Source: Epidermidibacterium keratini (GTDB taxonomy: Bacteria > Actinomycetota > Actinomycetes > Mycobacteriales > Antricoccaceae). Taken from it: 64,000 bases of DNA. Shown here piece by piece: positions 33,043 through 40,903 of the stretch. The notes under the pieces are model-generated. The model did not search any database. It was not told the origin of the DNA and worked only from the letters and a program-made list of their open reading frames with translations. The first letter of the stretch is position 1. Each line of letters begins with the position of its first letter. The position numbers and the translations under genes are program-made. Location: assembly GCF_009834025.1 (NCBI RefSeq), contig NZ_CP047156.1, positions 2,046,001 to 2,110,000 on the forward strand. Reading direction: 5' to 3'.

Positions 33043-33744
33043 ATGGCACTGTGGGGTAAAGCACCGGAAATGGTCACTGCCGGAGACGCGCTCGCCGGAC
33101 GTCAGGCGTACCCGTACGCCGTACCGCATGACAACGTCGTCCTCGGCACGCCGCTGGAAGGACCCTGGCCGGAGGGCATGGAAGTCGCCGTCTTCGGGAT
33201 GGGCTGCTTCTGGGGCGTCGAGCGGATCTACTGGCAGATCCCGGGCGTGTACTCGACGTCTGCCGGGTACGCCGGGGGGTTCACGCCGTACCCGACCTAC
33301 GAGGAGACCTGCACCGGACGCACCGGACAGGCCGAGGTCGTGCGGGTGGTCTACGACCCGAGCAAGGTCTCTTACGAGAAGCTCGTCGCCACCATGTTCG
33401 AGAACCACGACCCGACGACCAAATGGCGCCAGGGCAACGACGTCGGTACCCAGTACCGCTCGATCATCCTGACCACGACTCCCGAGCAGCAGGAGATTGC
33501 CGAGAAGGTGCGCGCGGCGTACCAGAAGGTGCTGACCGAGAAGGGGTACGGCGAGATCTCCACCGAGATCGAGCCGCTCGGTGACTACTACCTCGCCGAG
33601 GACTACCACCAGCAATACCTGCACAAGAACCCCGGCGGCTACTGCAACCACGGCTTCAATGGGGTCAGCTGCCCGGTGGGAATCCTGAAGCAGGACGAGT
33701 ACCCGAGCCAGGAGTCGATCCTGCGCCCCGGCGAGCCGGCCTAG
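33043..33744 (+). CDS. msrA: Peptide-methionine (S)-S-oxide reductase
   Basis: 233 residues. The catalytic GCFWG motif covers residues 54-58 with Cys55 as nucleophile; GYAGG, YEETCTGRTGQAEVV and GTQYRSII follow. A 45-residue N-terminal extension and C-terminal Cys-containing tail (GGYCNHGFNGVSCPVG) may provide resolving cysteines. It repairs oxidised methionine with thioredoxin-type reductant. TACCCT at 33031-33036 lies 6 nt before the ATG, again the leaderless arrangement. Confidence 0.95.
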   Translation: MALWGKAPEMVTAGDALAGRQAYPYAVPHDNVVLGTPLEGPWPEGMEVAVFGMGCFWGVERIYWQIPGVYSTSAGYAGGFTPYPTYEETCTGRTGQAEVVRVVYDPSKVSYEKLVATMFENHDPTTKWRQGNDVGTQYRSIILTTTPEQQEIAEKVRAAYQKVLTEKGYGEISTEIEPLGDYYLAEDYHQQYLHKNPGGYCNHGFNGVSCPVGILKQDEYPSQESILRPGEPA

Positions 33745-34821
33745 CTACTTCAGCGTGATCGGCAGCTCGGCCACCGACATCGGGGTCGAGAGCTGACACC
33801 CCTGCGCGACGGTCAGCTGCGGGCTCAGCGTGAGTACGCCGCTCGCGGTGTCGAGCGGGATGGCAAAAGCGATCGGCCCGTCCAGGGCGTCGCTGACCTC
33901 GCCGGTCTCGGCATCGAAGCCGATGGCCGGCACGGGCTGGCCGCCGTCAGGGGTGAAGGTCAAAGATGACGCGGGATCTAGCTCAGCTGAGCAGCCGGCA
34001 CCGGGGATCTGCTCATTGGTCTGGACGCCGAACAGGAGCACATACCCTTGTCCGTCCGGCGCCCACCCGCTGCTGAGCCACCCGTCAGCGCGCGGCTCAA
34101 CAGCGTCCAGGCTCATCGAGACGGACACGTCGGACGGCCCTCCCGGACTGGCCGACGGGTCGGTCGAGCTGAGTACGCCGGTCGATTCGAGCTTGCCGCT
34201 GATCTGTCCGGACCACCCCGCGTAGTAGGCGCCGGTCGCGCCGGAGTTGGTCTGCTCGCTGCGTTCCCCGGTGCGCACGTCGAGTTCGGCCGTCTTGTCC
34301 TCGTCGGTGATCGACAGGCTCACCGGTGAGTCCGTCGGAACGCTTACCGCCACAACGGCCTGTAGAAGCTGATCGTGAGCGTCGTCGACCGCCGAGGTGA
34401 TGTCGTAGCTCTCTTCCTCGGTGACGAGCTCGACCGTTGCGGACTGGTCGGACTCAAACGGCTTGTCGCCCTGGTCGATGCTGACGACGACGTACTCCTC
34501 GCCTTCGTCGGCGGTGAGCTCGGAGTCGCCGAGGTCGAGCTCCTGCACCTTCGCTTCGTCGACTGTGGTGGACGCTTCGCTCGCGGTTACCTCCAGCGCC
34601 CGGTGCGGCATGACGAGCGTCGCGTCCTCGAACTGGGTGTCGTCGGAGTCGGGGGTCCCCTGCGTCCCGGTGACAAGTGACCCGGACGCACCGGACCCGG
34701 CGTCCGGTGACGATGTGGATCCCGACTCCGATGAGCCACTGCATCCGGCGAGTACGCCGGTCGTCACCAGAAGTCCGCTGACGGCCGTGAGGGCGCGATG
34801 AATCCGCATGTCAATCGACAT
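33745..34821 (-). CDS. Secreted lipoprotein of unknown function
   Basis: 358 residues. Signal peptide and lipobox (VTTGVLAGC) are followed by a Ser/Gly/Asp-rich linker of about 40 residues, then a beta-rich acidic domain (VVVSIDQGDKPFESDQSATVEL; SYDITSAVDDAHDQLLQAVV) and a second one near the C-terminus. No catalytic motif recognised. An alternative start at 34809 leaves the signal intact. The stop abuts the msrA stop (convergent, no gap), so there is no room for an independent terminator between them. Confidence 0.8.
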   Translation of the reverse strand: MSIDMRIHRALTAVSGLLVTTGVLAGCSGSSESGSTSSPDAGSGASGSLVTGTQGTPDSDDTQFEDATLVMPHRALEVTASEASTTVDEAKVQELDLGDSELTADEGEEYVVVSIDQGDKPFESDQSATVELVTEEESYDITSAVDDAHDQLLQAVVAVSVPTDSPVSLSITDEDKTAELDVRTGERSEQTNSGATGAYYAGWSGQISGKLESTGVLSSTDPSASPGGPSDVSVSMSLDAVEPRADGWLSSGWAPDGQGYVLLFGVQTNEQIPGAGCSAELDPASSLTFTPDGGQPVPAIGFDAETGEVSDALDGPIAFAIPLDTASGVLTLSPQLTVAQGCQLSTPMSVAELPITLK

Positions 34822-34867
34822 TAGTGCGCGATCCGCCCCTCGTCACTCGCTCGGGACCCAGCCGGCC

Positions 34868-35071
34868 TCAGTCGTGACCAGCGATTTTGACGAGCTGGCG
34901 ATGCCGGACGGTGTAGCCCTCAGGCAGCGTTCCGGCCTTCAGCGCGACGAGCGGGCAGCGTGAGCACCGCGGCTTGGACATGCAGCACTTGCGTTTGGGC
35001 AGCTTGCCTTTCGCGTGCGCCTTCTTGGCTTTGTCCTTCTTCTTGGACTTGCCGGATTTCTTCTTTCCCAT
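34868..35071 (-). CDS. Small Lys-rich protein with a Cys-rich knuckle
   Basis: 67 residues. Residues 1-27 are nearly half lysine (MGKKKSGKSKKKDKAKK); then RKCCMSKPRCSRCPLVA supplies four cysteines in a CC-x5-C-x2-C arrangement, followed by a short conserved tail. Similar short basic proteins are widespread in actinomycetes, so it is unlikely to be a chance frame. Nucleic-acid binding with a zinc or Fe-S site is a reasonable guess, but no function is established. Confidence 0.75.
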   Translation of the reverse strand: MGKKKSGKSKKKDKAKKAHAKGKLPKRKCCMSKPRCSRCPLVALKAGTLPEGYTVRHRQLVKIAGHD

Positions 35072-35109
35072 TGCGCCGATGAGGGTACGCCGACCTGCCG
35101 ACTACGGAC

Positions 35110-35156
35110 GATGGTGTGGACTTTCAGTCATCAGGTGACTGAAAGTCCACACCATC
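35110..35156. repeat. 21-bp perfect inverted repeat with 5-nt loop
   Basis: Arms 35110-35130 and 35136-35156 (GATGGTGTGGACTTTCAGTCA and complement, shown as core) form one of the strongest stems in the window. It follows the monooxygenase stop (35178, minus strand) by 22 nt and precedes the small Lys-rich gene, so it probably ends the sulfur operon transcript. Confidence 0.8.
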
Positions 35157-35177
35157 TGGCCGACCGCATGCGACACG

Positions 35178-36494
35178 CTAGAAATCGAAGAGGTTCTCCC
35201 GCAGTCCACCGTCGGATAGGTGATCGCGCAGGAGGCCGCGTCGCCGCAGGGTCGGGACGAGTCCGGCAAGCTGCGCGTGTACGCCGACCGGGTGTAGGTC
35301 GCCGTTGAGGATGAAGCCGTCATTGTCCGCCTCGTCGCCGAGCATCTCCACGAAGTCGGCTACTTCCTCTGCGGTACCGACAAACCCGGTGCCGTCGCTG
35401 ATGCGGCCCTTGCGTGCCTTTGCCGCGAGGATGTCGCGCAGCGGCGCGTCGGCAAAGGAGTCAAAGCGGCCGAGCAGGCGCTTGATGCTGCCCTGCGATA
35501 CGTGGTCGGCAAACACGGCCGGATCGAGCGGGCTGTCCAGATCCAGGGTTGTCAGGTCGGTCTCCAGGTCGCTGGACTGCGCCGCGGCGACCTTGCGCAG
35601 TACGTCGTCGCTGGGAGTCCTGGATGCCGCGACGATGCGCTCTGCGTCATCGACGCTCGCGACCACCTCGGGTTGGAAGACAAACAGGATGCGGATGTCG
35701 TCGGGTTTGCGCCCATGCAGCAGTGCTGCGTCGTGCACCTTGGCGCGGTAGGCGCGGATCGACTCGACGGTCAGCGGGGCCGCAGCGAGCTGCACGTCGG
35801 AGTGCGTCCCGGCGTACTCGATGCCCCGCGGAGACGACCCCGGCGAGACGACGACTGGGTCGGTCGGCAGCGGCAGGGCGTTGAGCGGCCCGGTCACGTC
35901 GAAGTAGGCGCCGGAATGGTGGAAGGCGTTCATCAGCTCGCCGTCGGCGAACCGACCGGACTCCGGGTCAGCGATGAGCGCGCCCTCGCCCCAGGAGTGC
36001 CACAGTTGTCGCAGTACGTCGGTCCACTCGCTGGCGCGGTCGTACGCCGCGTCATGGCTGATCGGCTGCTGCCCGAAGTGCCGGCTGCTGCCGACGTCGG
36101 TCACGACGTTGATGCCAAAACGCTGGTCGCTGAGGTGCGCCAGCGAGGCAACCTGGCGGGCTGCGGTGTACGGCGGGGTAGCGATCGGGTTGATCGTCGG
36201 CGTAATACCGATCCGTGACGTCGCGGCAAACAGGTAGGGAGCCAGCAACAGCGGGTCGAGCTTGGGTCCGCCGTACGCCTCCCGGACGCGCAGGTCCAGG
36301 GTGCTCGGGTTCCCTAACGACAGGGCGTCTTCGACGATGACGAGCTCGATGCCGGCTTGCTCCAGTGCTTGCGCGGACTGTTGGTAGAGCCCCGGCGAGG
36401 TCCAGTCGTAGTTCCAGCGCTGGTAGTCCCGACCCCAGCCCTGGGGCCCGAAGCCGCGGGAGAAGAACCAGCCGAAGTGTTGCATCTTGGGCAT
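35178..36494 (-). CDS. FMN-dependent monooxygenase (NtaA/SnaA/DszA/SoxA family)
   Basis: 438 residues. The luciferase-like barrel includes FGWFFSRGFGPQGWGRDY, GITPTINPIATPPYTAARQ, RFGINVVTDVGSSRHFG and VSPGSSPRGIEYA, as in the two-component, FMNH2-using family. It lies 9 bp after the O-acetylhomoserine sulfhydrylase in the same message, under the SAM riboswitch. It therefore probably releases sulfur (sulfite or thiol) from an organosulfur compound for methionine synthesis. A separate flavin reductase would be needed and is not next door. Confidence 0.88.
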   Translation of the reverse strand: MPKMQHFGWFFSRGFGPQGWGRDYQRWNYDWTSPGLYQQSAQALEQAGIELVIVEDALSLGNPSTLDLRVREAYGGPKLDPLLLAPYLFAATSRIGITPTINPIATPPYTAARQVASLAHLSDQRFGINVVTDVGSSRHFGQQPISHDAAYDRASEWTDVLRQLWHSWGEGALIADPESGRFADGELMNAFHHSGAYFDVTGPLNALPLPTDPVVVSPGSSPRGIEYAGTHSDVQLAAAPLTVESIRAYRAKVHDAALLHGRKPDDIRILFVFQPEVVASVDDAERIVAASRTPSDDVLRKVAAAQSSDLETDLTTLDLDSPLDPAVFADHVSQGSIKRLLGRFDSFADAPLRDILAAKARKGRISDGTGFVGTAEEVADFVEMLGDEADNDGFILNGDLHPVGVHAQLAGLVPTLRRRGLLRDHLSDGGLRENLFDF

Positions 36495-36503
36495 CTCGCG
36501 CTC

Positions 36504-37871
36504 CTAGGCGATCTGGACGGCAGGAGCCGACCGAAGTGAGGTGGTGGCGGCCGACGTGTGCAGTGCGTCGAGGCCGCGGTCAAGGTCAGCGATGAGGTCC
36601 GAGACGTCCTCGATCCCCACCGAGAGGCGCACCAGCCCGGGGGTGATCCCTACCGCGTGGCGTTCTGCCTCGCTGCGGGCGACGTGTGATGTCGACTCCG
36701 GATGGAGCACGAGGGAGCGCACATCGCCGAGATGGGACATATGGCTGAAAAGCGTGAGCGAGTGGATGAAGTCTGCAGCCGCGGGTGCGCCGCCGCGCAG
36801 CTCGAAGGAGAAGACCGAGCCGGCGCCGCGCGGCAGATATCGGCGCACGCGCACCGGAGATTGACCGTCGAGCCCGGGATAGCGCACCAGGCTCACCTCG
36901 GGCTGCTTCTGCAGCCAGGTTGCAATCGCCAACGCGTTGGCGCAGTGCCGCTCCATGCGCAACGACAACGTCTCGATGCCCTGCCGCACAAGGAATGCGT
37001 TGAACGGGGACGGGCTCGGACCAAACCGTCCGGCCACCACGCCGCGGGTGTACGCCGTGAACGCCCCGGAGCCGAACCGTTCGACGAAGCTCGCGCCGCC
37101 GAGGGCGCGATCCGGCTCGGTGAGGTGCCGAAAGCGGTCGCCGCGCGACCAGTCGAAGCTCCCGCCATCGACGACCACGCCGCCGAGGGCCTGCCCGTGC
37201 CCGGACAGGAACTTCGAAGCCGAGTGCACGACGATGTGCGCTCCATGCTCCAACGGGCGCAGCAGGTACGGCGTCGCGAGGGTGTTGTCGACGACGAGCG
37301 GGATCGCGTTGCGTTCGGCGATCCTCGCTATAGCGGCGATGTCGAGCACGATTGCGGTGGGGTTGGAGATCGACTCGGCGAAGAGCAGCCGCGTCTCGGG
37401 GCGGATTGCGGCAGCCCAGGCGGTGAGGTCGGTCGGGTCGTCAACGAAGTCGACGCTGACACCGAGCCGTCCGAGGTTGTCTTGGAAGAAGCCACGGGTG
37501 CCTTCGTAGAGGTGTCCGCTCGCGACGATGTGGTCACCCGCGCCGACGATGCCGAGAGTCGCGACGCTCGTCGCGGCCTGCCCGGTGGCGAGCAGGAGGG
37601 CGCTCTTTCCGCCTTCCAGGCCGGCAATCCGCGCCTCGACGTCAGCGTTGGTGGGGTTGCCCATCCGGGTGTAGACGTAACCGTCATCCTCGCCGCGGAA
37701 CCGCGCCTGCGCCTGGTCGACGTCGTCGAAGACGAAGCCGGCAGTCAGGTGGATCGGTGGGATCCGCGAGCCGTGCGGTGTGGGGACGCCCGACGTGGGC
37801 GTCGCTAGCTCTGCGCCGTGAATTTGCTCGGTGGCAAAGCCACGGCGTACGACAGGACCAAGATTGCTCAT
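36504..37871 (-). CDS. metY: O-acetylhomoserine sulfhydrylase-type PLP enzyme
   Basis: 455 residues of the Cys/Met-metabolism PLP family. Characteristic stretches are YTRMGNPTNADVEARIAGLEGG, GTRGFFQDNLGRLGV, ESISNPTAIVLDI and the PLP lysine in HSASKFLSGHG. The N-terminus (FATEQIHGAELATPTSGVPT) and length favour O-acetylhomoserine aminocarboxypropyltransferase over cystathionine synthases. It makes homocysteine from O-acetylhomoserine and sulfide. A SAM-IV-like riboswitch precedes it. Methionine gamma-lyase is a less likely alternative. Confidence 0.88.
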   Translation of the reverse strand: MSNLGPVVRRGFATEQIHGAELATPTSGVPTPHGSRIPPIHLTAGFVFDDVDQAQARFRGEDDGYVYTRMGNPTNADVEARIAGLEGGKSALLLATGQAATSVATLGIVGAGDHIVASGHLYEGTRGFFQDNLGRLGVSVDFVDDPTDLTAWAAAIRPETRLLFAESISNPTAIVLDIAAIARIAERNAIPLVVDNTLATPYLLRPLEHGAHIVVHSASKFLSGHGQALGGVVVDGGSFDWSRGDRFRHLTEPDRALGGASFVERFGSGAFTAYTRGVVAGRFGPSPSPFNAFLVRQGIETLSLRMERHCANALAIATWLQKQPEVSLVRYPGLDGQSPVRVRRYLPRGAGSVFSFELRGGAPAAADFIHSLTLFSHMSHLGDVRSLVLHPESTSHVARSEAERHAVGITPGLVRLSVGIEDVSDLIADLDRGLDALHTSAATTSLRSAPAVQIA

Positions 37872-37914
37872 GGACGTGCTCCGAGATTCCTCGCCCGAAG
37901 GCGAAACGACTGCG

Positions 37915-38019
37915 CTTGCTCGCGATTACGCGAGCCGGGTCGTCACCTGGAGCACCCCACCGCCAGTCTGGAGGGTTGCCGGTCAGCTAGCCAGGGCTTG
38001 TCGCTGACGCTCATGACCC
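37915..38019 (-). promoter_or_regulatory. SAM-IV (SAM-I/IV clan) riboswitch before metY
   Basis: Read on the minus strand from 38019, the RNA has GGGTCATGAGCGTCAGCG, CAAGCCCTGGCTAGCTGACC, GGCAACCCTCC, GCGGTGGGGTGC and GGTGACGACCC, the conserved SAM-IV core seen in actinobacteria. GGGTC (38019-38015) closes P1 with GACCC. A stem GCTCGCG/CGCGAGC follows. It would lower metY and monooxygenase expression when SAM is plentiful. Confidence 0.88.
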
Positions 38020-38068
38020 GCCGCCAGAGTAACCACGAGGCGGGGGCAAAGCAACAGCGCCGTCCGGA

Positions 38069-38803
38069 TTATGAGACGGCGTCGCGGAAGGCGAATGCCA
38101 AGGCAAACTCCTTCTTGGAGTCCAAGATCGCTTGCGCCTCAGGAAGGTTTCGCCACTGGACGTGAAGTCGTTTCTGCTGAGCGAGCACCTCACGTGATGA
38201 CTGCAATGTGCGATTCAAGAACGTCACCGCGAGCTCGTCGGCCGCTTGGGCAGTCTCGGCGACGGCGTTCAAGAAACGATGTTCTTGCACCGTCGGCACG
38301 TCGTACTTCTCACCGGTCAGCAGCATCTCGGTCGCGAGGGTCTGGCCCATGACGCGCCATAGGTTGGCGGCCTCCAGAACGGACGGGATGCCGATGAGTA
38401 CCTCCGGCATCTGGAAGAAGGTGCCGGCAGCCGCGACGCGGTAGTCGCAGGCCGCGGCCAGCTCGAGGGCGCCGCCGATCACGTAGCGGCTCATCGAGCA
38501 GGCGACGGGGACGGCGCAGCGTTTGACGGCGTCGATCGTCTCGCCCAGCGTGGAGATCGTCTGGTACGCCGACTGCGGGGTCGCGTTGTCGAAGAGGGCG
38601 GTGTTCATACCAGCCGAGAAGCCGGCCTTGCTCAACGAAGTGAGCAGCACGCCGCGGACGCTGTCGTCGGATGAGGCGTCGTCAAGAGCTTCACGCATCG
38701 CTACGAGCGACTCGAGATTCATCGCGTTGGCGTGACCTGCGTCGCCAAACGACAGATATAGCAGCGAATCTTCGCGCCTTGTCATGATTGCGCTCGTGCT
38801 CAT
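38069..38803 (-). CDS. Enoyl-CoA hydratase/isomerase family protein
   Basis: 244 residues with GGAGGAG before the ATG. Crotonase fold: SLSKAGFSAGMNTALF in the first oxyanion region, VACSMSRYVIGGALELAAACD in the second. The usual CAGAD and G-x-GGG patterns are altered (SAGMN; VIGGALE), so the substrate may be unusual. It lies downstream of the alkylsulfatase in the same direction but is separated by a strong hairpin, and could act on the fatty acid made from the released alcohol. Confidence 0.82.
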   Translation of the reverse strand: MSTSAIMTRREDSLLYLSFGDAGHANAMNLESLVAMREALDDASSDDSVRGVLLTSLSKAGFSAGMNTALFDNATPQSAYQTISTLGETIDAVKRCAVPVACSMSRYVIGGALELAAACDYRVAAAGTFFQMPEVLIGIPSVLEAANLWRVMGQTLATEMLLTGEKYDVPTVQEHRFLNAVAETAQAADELAVTFLNRTLQSSREVLAQQKRLHVQWRNLPEAQAILDSKKEFALAFAFRDAVS

Positions 38804-38826
38804 GGGACTCCTCCGCGGCGGGACTC

Positions 38827-38875
38827 GGTTGGGGTACGGCGTTGCGCGACCACCGCGCGGCGCCGTACCCCAACC
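38827..38875 (-). terminator. 15-bp perfect stem-loop after the alkylsulfatase
   Basis: Arms 38827-38841 (GGTTGGGGTACGGCG) and 38861-38875 are exact complements with a 19-nt loop, 41 nt past the sulfatase stop and 24 nt before the next start. It probably ends or attenuates the sulfatase transcript. Confidence 0.65.
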
Positions 38876-38915
38876 TAGACCGATGCCGGGCGCTGACCCG
38901 GCAGCGGTCTTTTCG

Positions 38916-40757
38916 CTACGGCGTCGCGACCGGGAAGCCGACCGAAGGTGGCTCGATCACTGAGGCCAGATGATCGAGAACGTCGCGGCCACCGTCTTCG
39001 GTCAGCGACCCGTCTGCGCGTAGCGAGTCCAGCGACGCATCGGAGGCGACGAGCGACTCCAGTGCAGCGCGGGTTCCGACGACCTGAACTGTCGGGGTGA
39101 CGCCGACGGCGTCACCGGCGACGGCCGTCAGCACCCCGTTGGTCAGGGTGATGGTCCAGATGTCATCACCGAGTTGCCAGCGCATCGCAAGGTCGCGGGC
39201 GGCAGCCTTCTCGCCGACGATCCGGATGGCGAGTACGTCGAGCAGCTGGCGGATCGACAGCCCGCTGAGCATGCCGCGGGAGCGACGCGGCTGGTCGTAC
39301 TGCGACACCTTGAGCTCGCCGCGCAGCTCCTTGGCTCCCGTCAGGTAGAAGTTGCGCCACACCCCGTTTTCGGCGCCGTAGGCGAGCTGCTCGAACGCAG
39401 CGGCCTGCAGCTCGCGCGCGCCGGTGTGATCGGGGAACGCGAAGACAACGTGGTTGAGCAGCTCGGCCACCCACCGGTAGTCGTGTTCGTCGAAGCTGAC
39501 CTGTGCCTTGGCTACGACCTCGTCCGGTCCACCCATGAGCTCGACGTAGCGTCGACCTGCCTCGACCGGCGGGTGCGGCCACAAGTGAGCGGGATTGCCG
39601 TCGTACCAGCCCATGTAGCGCTGATAGACGGCTTTGGAGTTGTGGCTGAGCGAGCCGTAGTAGCCGCGCGCGTGCCACGCCTGCCCGAGCGCACCAGGGA
39701 ACTGCGAGAGCTCTTCGGCGATCTCGGCCGATGTGAGGCCGCGGTTCATCAGGCGCACGGTCTGGTCGTGGATGTAGGCGTAGGCATCACGCTGCTGAGA
39801 GAGCATCGTGATGAGCTCGTCGCGGCCCCAAGTCGGCCAGTGATGCGATCCGACGAGCACGTCGGACCGGCCGCCGTAGAGCTGGATCGTCTCGTTCAGG
39901 TAGCTCGCCCAGCGCTTGGCATCACGGATGAGCGCGCCGCGCAGCGTCAGGACGTTGTGCAGCGTGTGGTTGGCGTTCTCGGCGACCAGAAGCACCTTGT
40001 GATCGGGCAGGTACACGTTGAGCTCGGACGGCGCTTCGGTGTCGGGAGTGAGCTGGAACTCCAGCCGCACACCGTCGACCGTCTCTAGCTGTCCAGTTTT
40101 GGTGACCTCACGGTTCGGTGCGACCAGCGTGGTCGAGCCCTGCGAGAGGTCTTGGCCGAGGCCAAATCCAATGCCACCGGTCGGTGATGCGTCGAGCCAT
40201 TTGCCGTACATGTACGTGGCACGCCACAGCATTGCTGGGCCGGCGACCACGTTTTCGGAGACGCTGTGCTCAACGAAACCTTCCGGCGCCATGATGACGA
40301 CATCGCTGTCGGTGCCCTCGGGTACGACGCCGCGGACGCCACCGAAATGGTCGCTGTGCGAGTGCGTGAAGACGACGCCGCGCACGGGCCGGTCGCCGCG
40401 ATGCTTGCGGTATAGGGCAAGGGCGGCCGCCGCGGCCTCGGCGCTGAGGAGTACGTCGATGATGACGATGCCCTCGTCGCCTTCGACGATCGTCATGTTA
40501 GACACGCAGAATCCGCGCACCTGATAGACGCCCGGGGCGATCTCAAACAGTCCATGCGACAGGTTCAGCCGCCCCTGGCGCCACAGGCTCGGGTGGGCGG
40601 TCTCGGGTGCTTCGCCCAGTAGGAATGACCAGCGCTCGTTGTCCCAGACGACGCGTCCGTCAGCGTTGCGGATGATGCACGGGTCGATCGTGTCGATGAA
40701 CCCGCGCCGGGTTGCGTCGGCATCGGTCGGATCAGACCAGTCGAGGGTGTCGGCCAT
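38916..40757 (-). CDS. Alkyl sulfatase (SdsA-type, MBL fold with SCP2-like C-terminus)
   Basis: 613 residues, the typical length of alkyl sulfatases. The N-terminal block HPSLWRQGRLNLSHGLFEI is followed by the zinc motif THSHSDH at residues 131-137, VLVGSHHWPTWG, then the dimerisation domain (MGWYDGNPAHLWPHPP) and a C-terminal SCP2-type domain (about 490-600). No signal peptide, so it is probably cytosolic, unlike SdsA1. It hydrolyses alkyl sulfates to alcohol and sulfate. A promoter with a TCTATAGA site lies upstream. Confidence 0.93.
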   Translation of the reverse strand: MADTLDWSDPTDADATRRGFIDTIDPCIIRNADGRVVWDNERWSFLLGEAPETAHPSLWRQGRLNLSHGLFEIAPGVYQVRGFCVSNMTIVEGDEGIVIIDVLLSAEAAAAALALYRKHRGDRPVRGVVFTHSHSDHFGGVRGVVPEGTDSDVVIMAPEGFVEHSVSENVVAGPAMLWRATYMYGKWLDASPTGGIGFGLGQDLSQGSTTLVAPNREVTKTGQLETVDGVRLEFQLTPDTEAPSELNVYLPDHKVLLVAENANHTLHNVLTLRGALIRDAKRWASYLNETIQLYGGRSDVLVGSHHWPTWGRDELITMLSQQRDAYAYIHDQTVRLMNRGLTSAEIAEELSQFPGALGQAWHARGYYGSLSHNSKAVYQRYMGWYDGNPAHLWPHPPVEAGRRYVELMGGPDEVVAKAQVSFDEHDYRWVAELLNHVVFAFPDHTGARELQAAAFEQLAYGAENGVWRNFYLTGAKELRGELKVSQYDQPRRSRGMLSGLSIRQLLDVLAIRIVGEKAAARDLAMRWQLGDDIWTITLTNGVLTAVAGDAVGVTPTVQVVGTRAALESLVASDASLDSLRADGSLTEDGGRDVLDHLASVIEPPSVGFPVATP

Positions 40758-40773
40758 GAGTTGGTTCTCGCAA

Positions 40774-40820
40774 TCTATAGAATCACTACCATTACTAGTT
40801 CAGGTTTCGCGATCCGTCAA
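40774..40820 (-). promoter_or_regulatory. Alkylsulfatase promoter with downstream TCTATAGA palindrome
   Basis: On the minus strand, TTGACG (40820-40815) and TAGTAA (40797-40792) are separated by exactly 17 bp. TCTATAGA lies at 40774-40781, just past the expected start site, where a bound repressor would block early elongation. The gene start is at 40757. Confidence 0.55.
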
Positions 40821-40870
40821 TGCCAAGTGTCTTGCGAACTTAATGCAGCAACACGATGGAAGACATCGGC

Positions 40871-40890
40871 TAGGATGGATTAACTTAATG
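40871..40890 (+). promoter_or_regulatory. Promoter and palindrome before the double-TetR gene
   Basis: TAGGAT at 40871-40876 is a -10 candidate; the perfect palindrome ATTAACTTAAT at 40879-40889 overlaps the predicted start site. A second ACTTAATG copy is at 40838-40845. Placement fits autorepression by the TetR protein. Confidence 0.45.
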
Positions 40891-40903
40891 GAAGGATCGG
40901 CGG

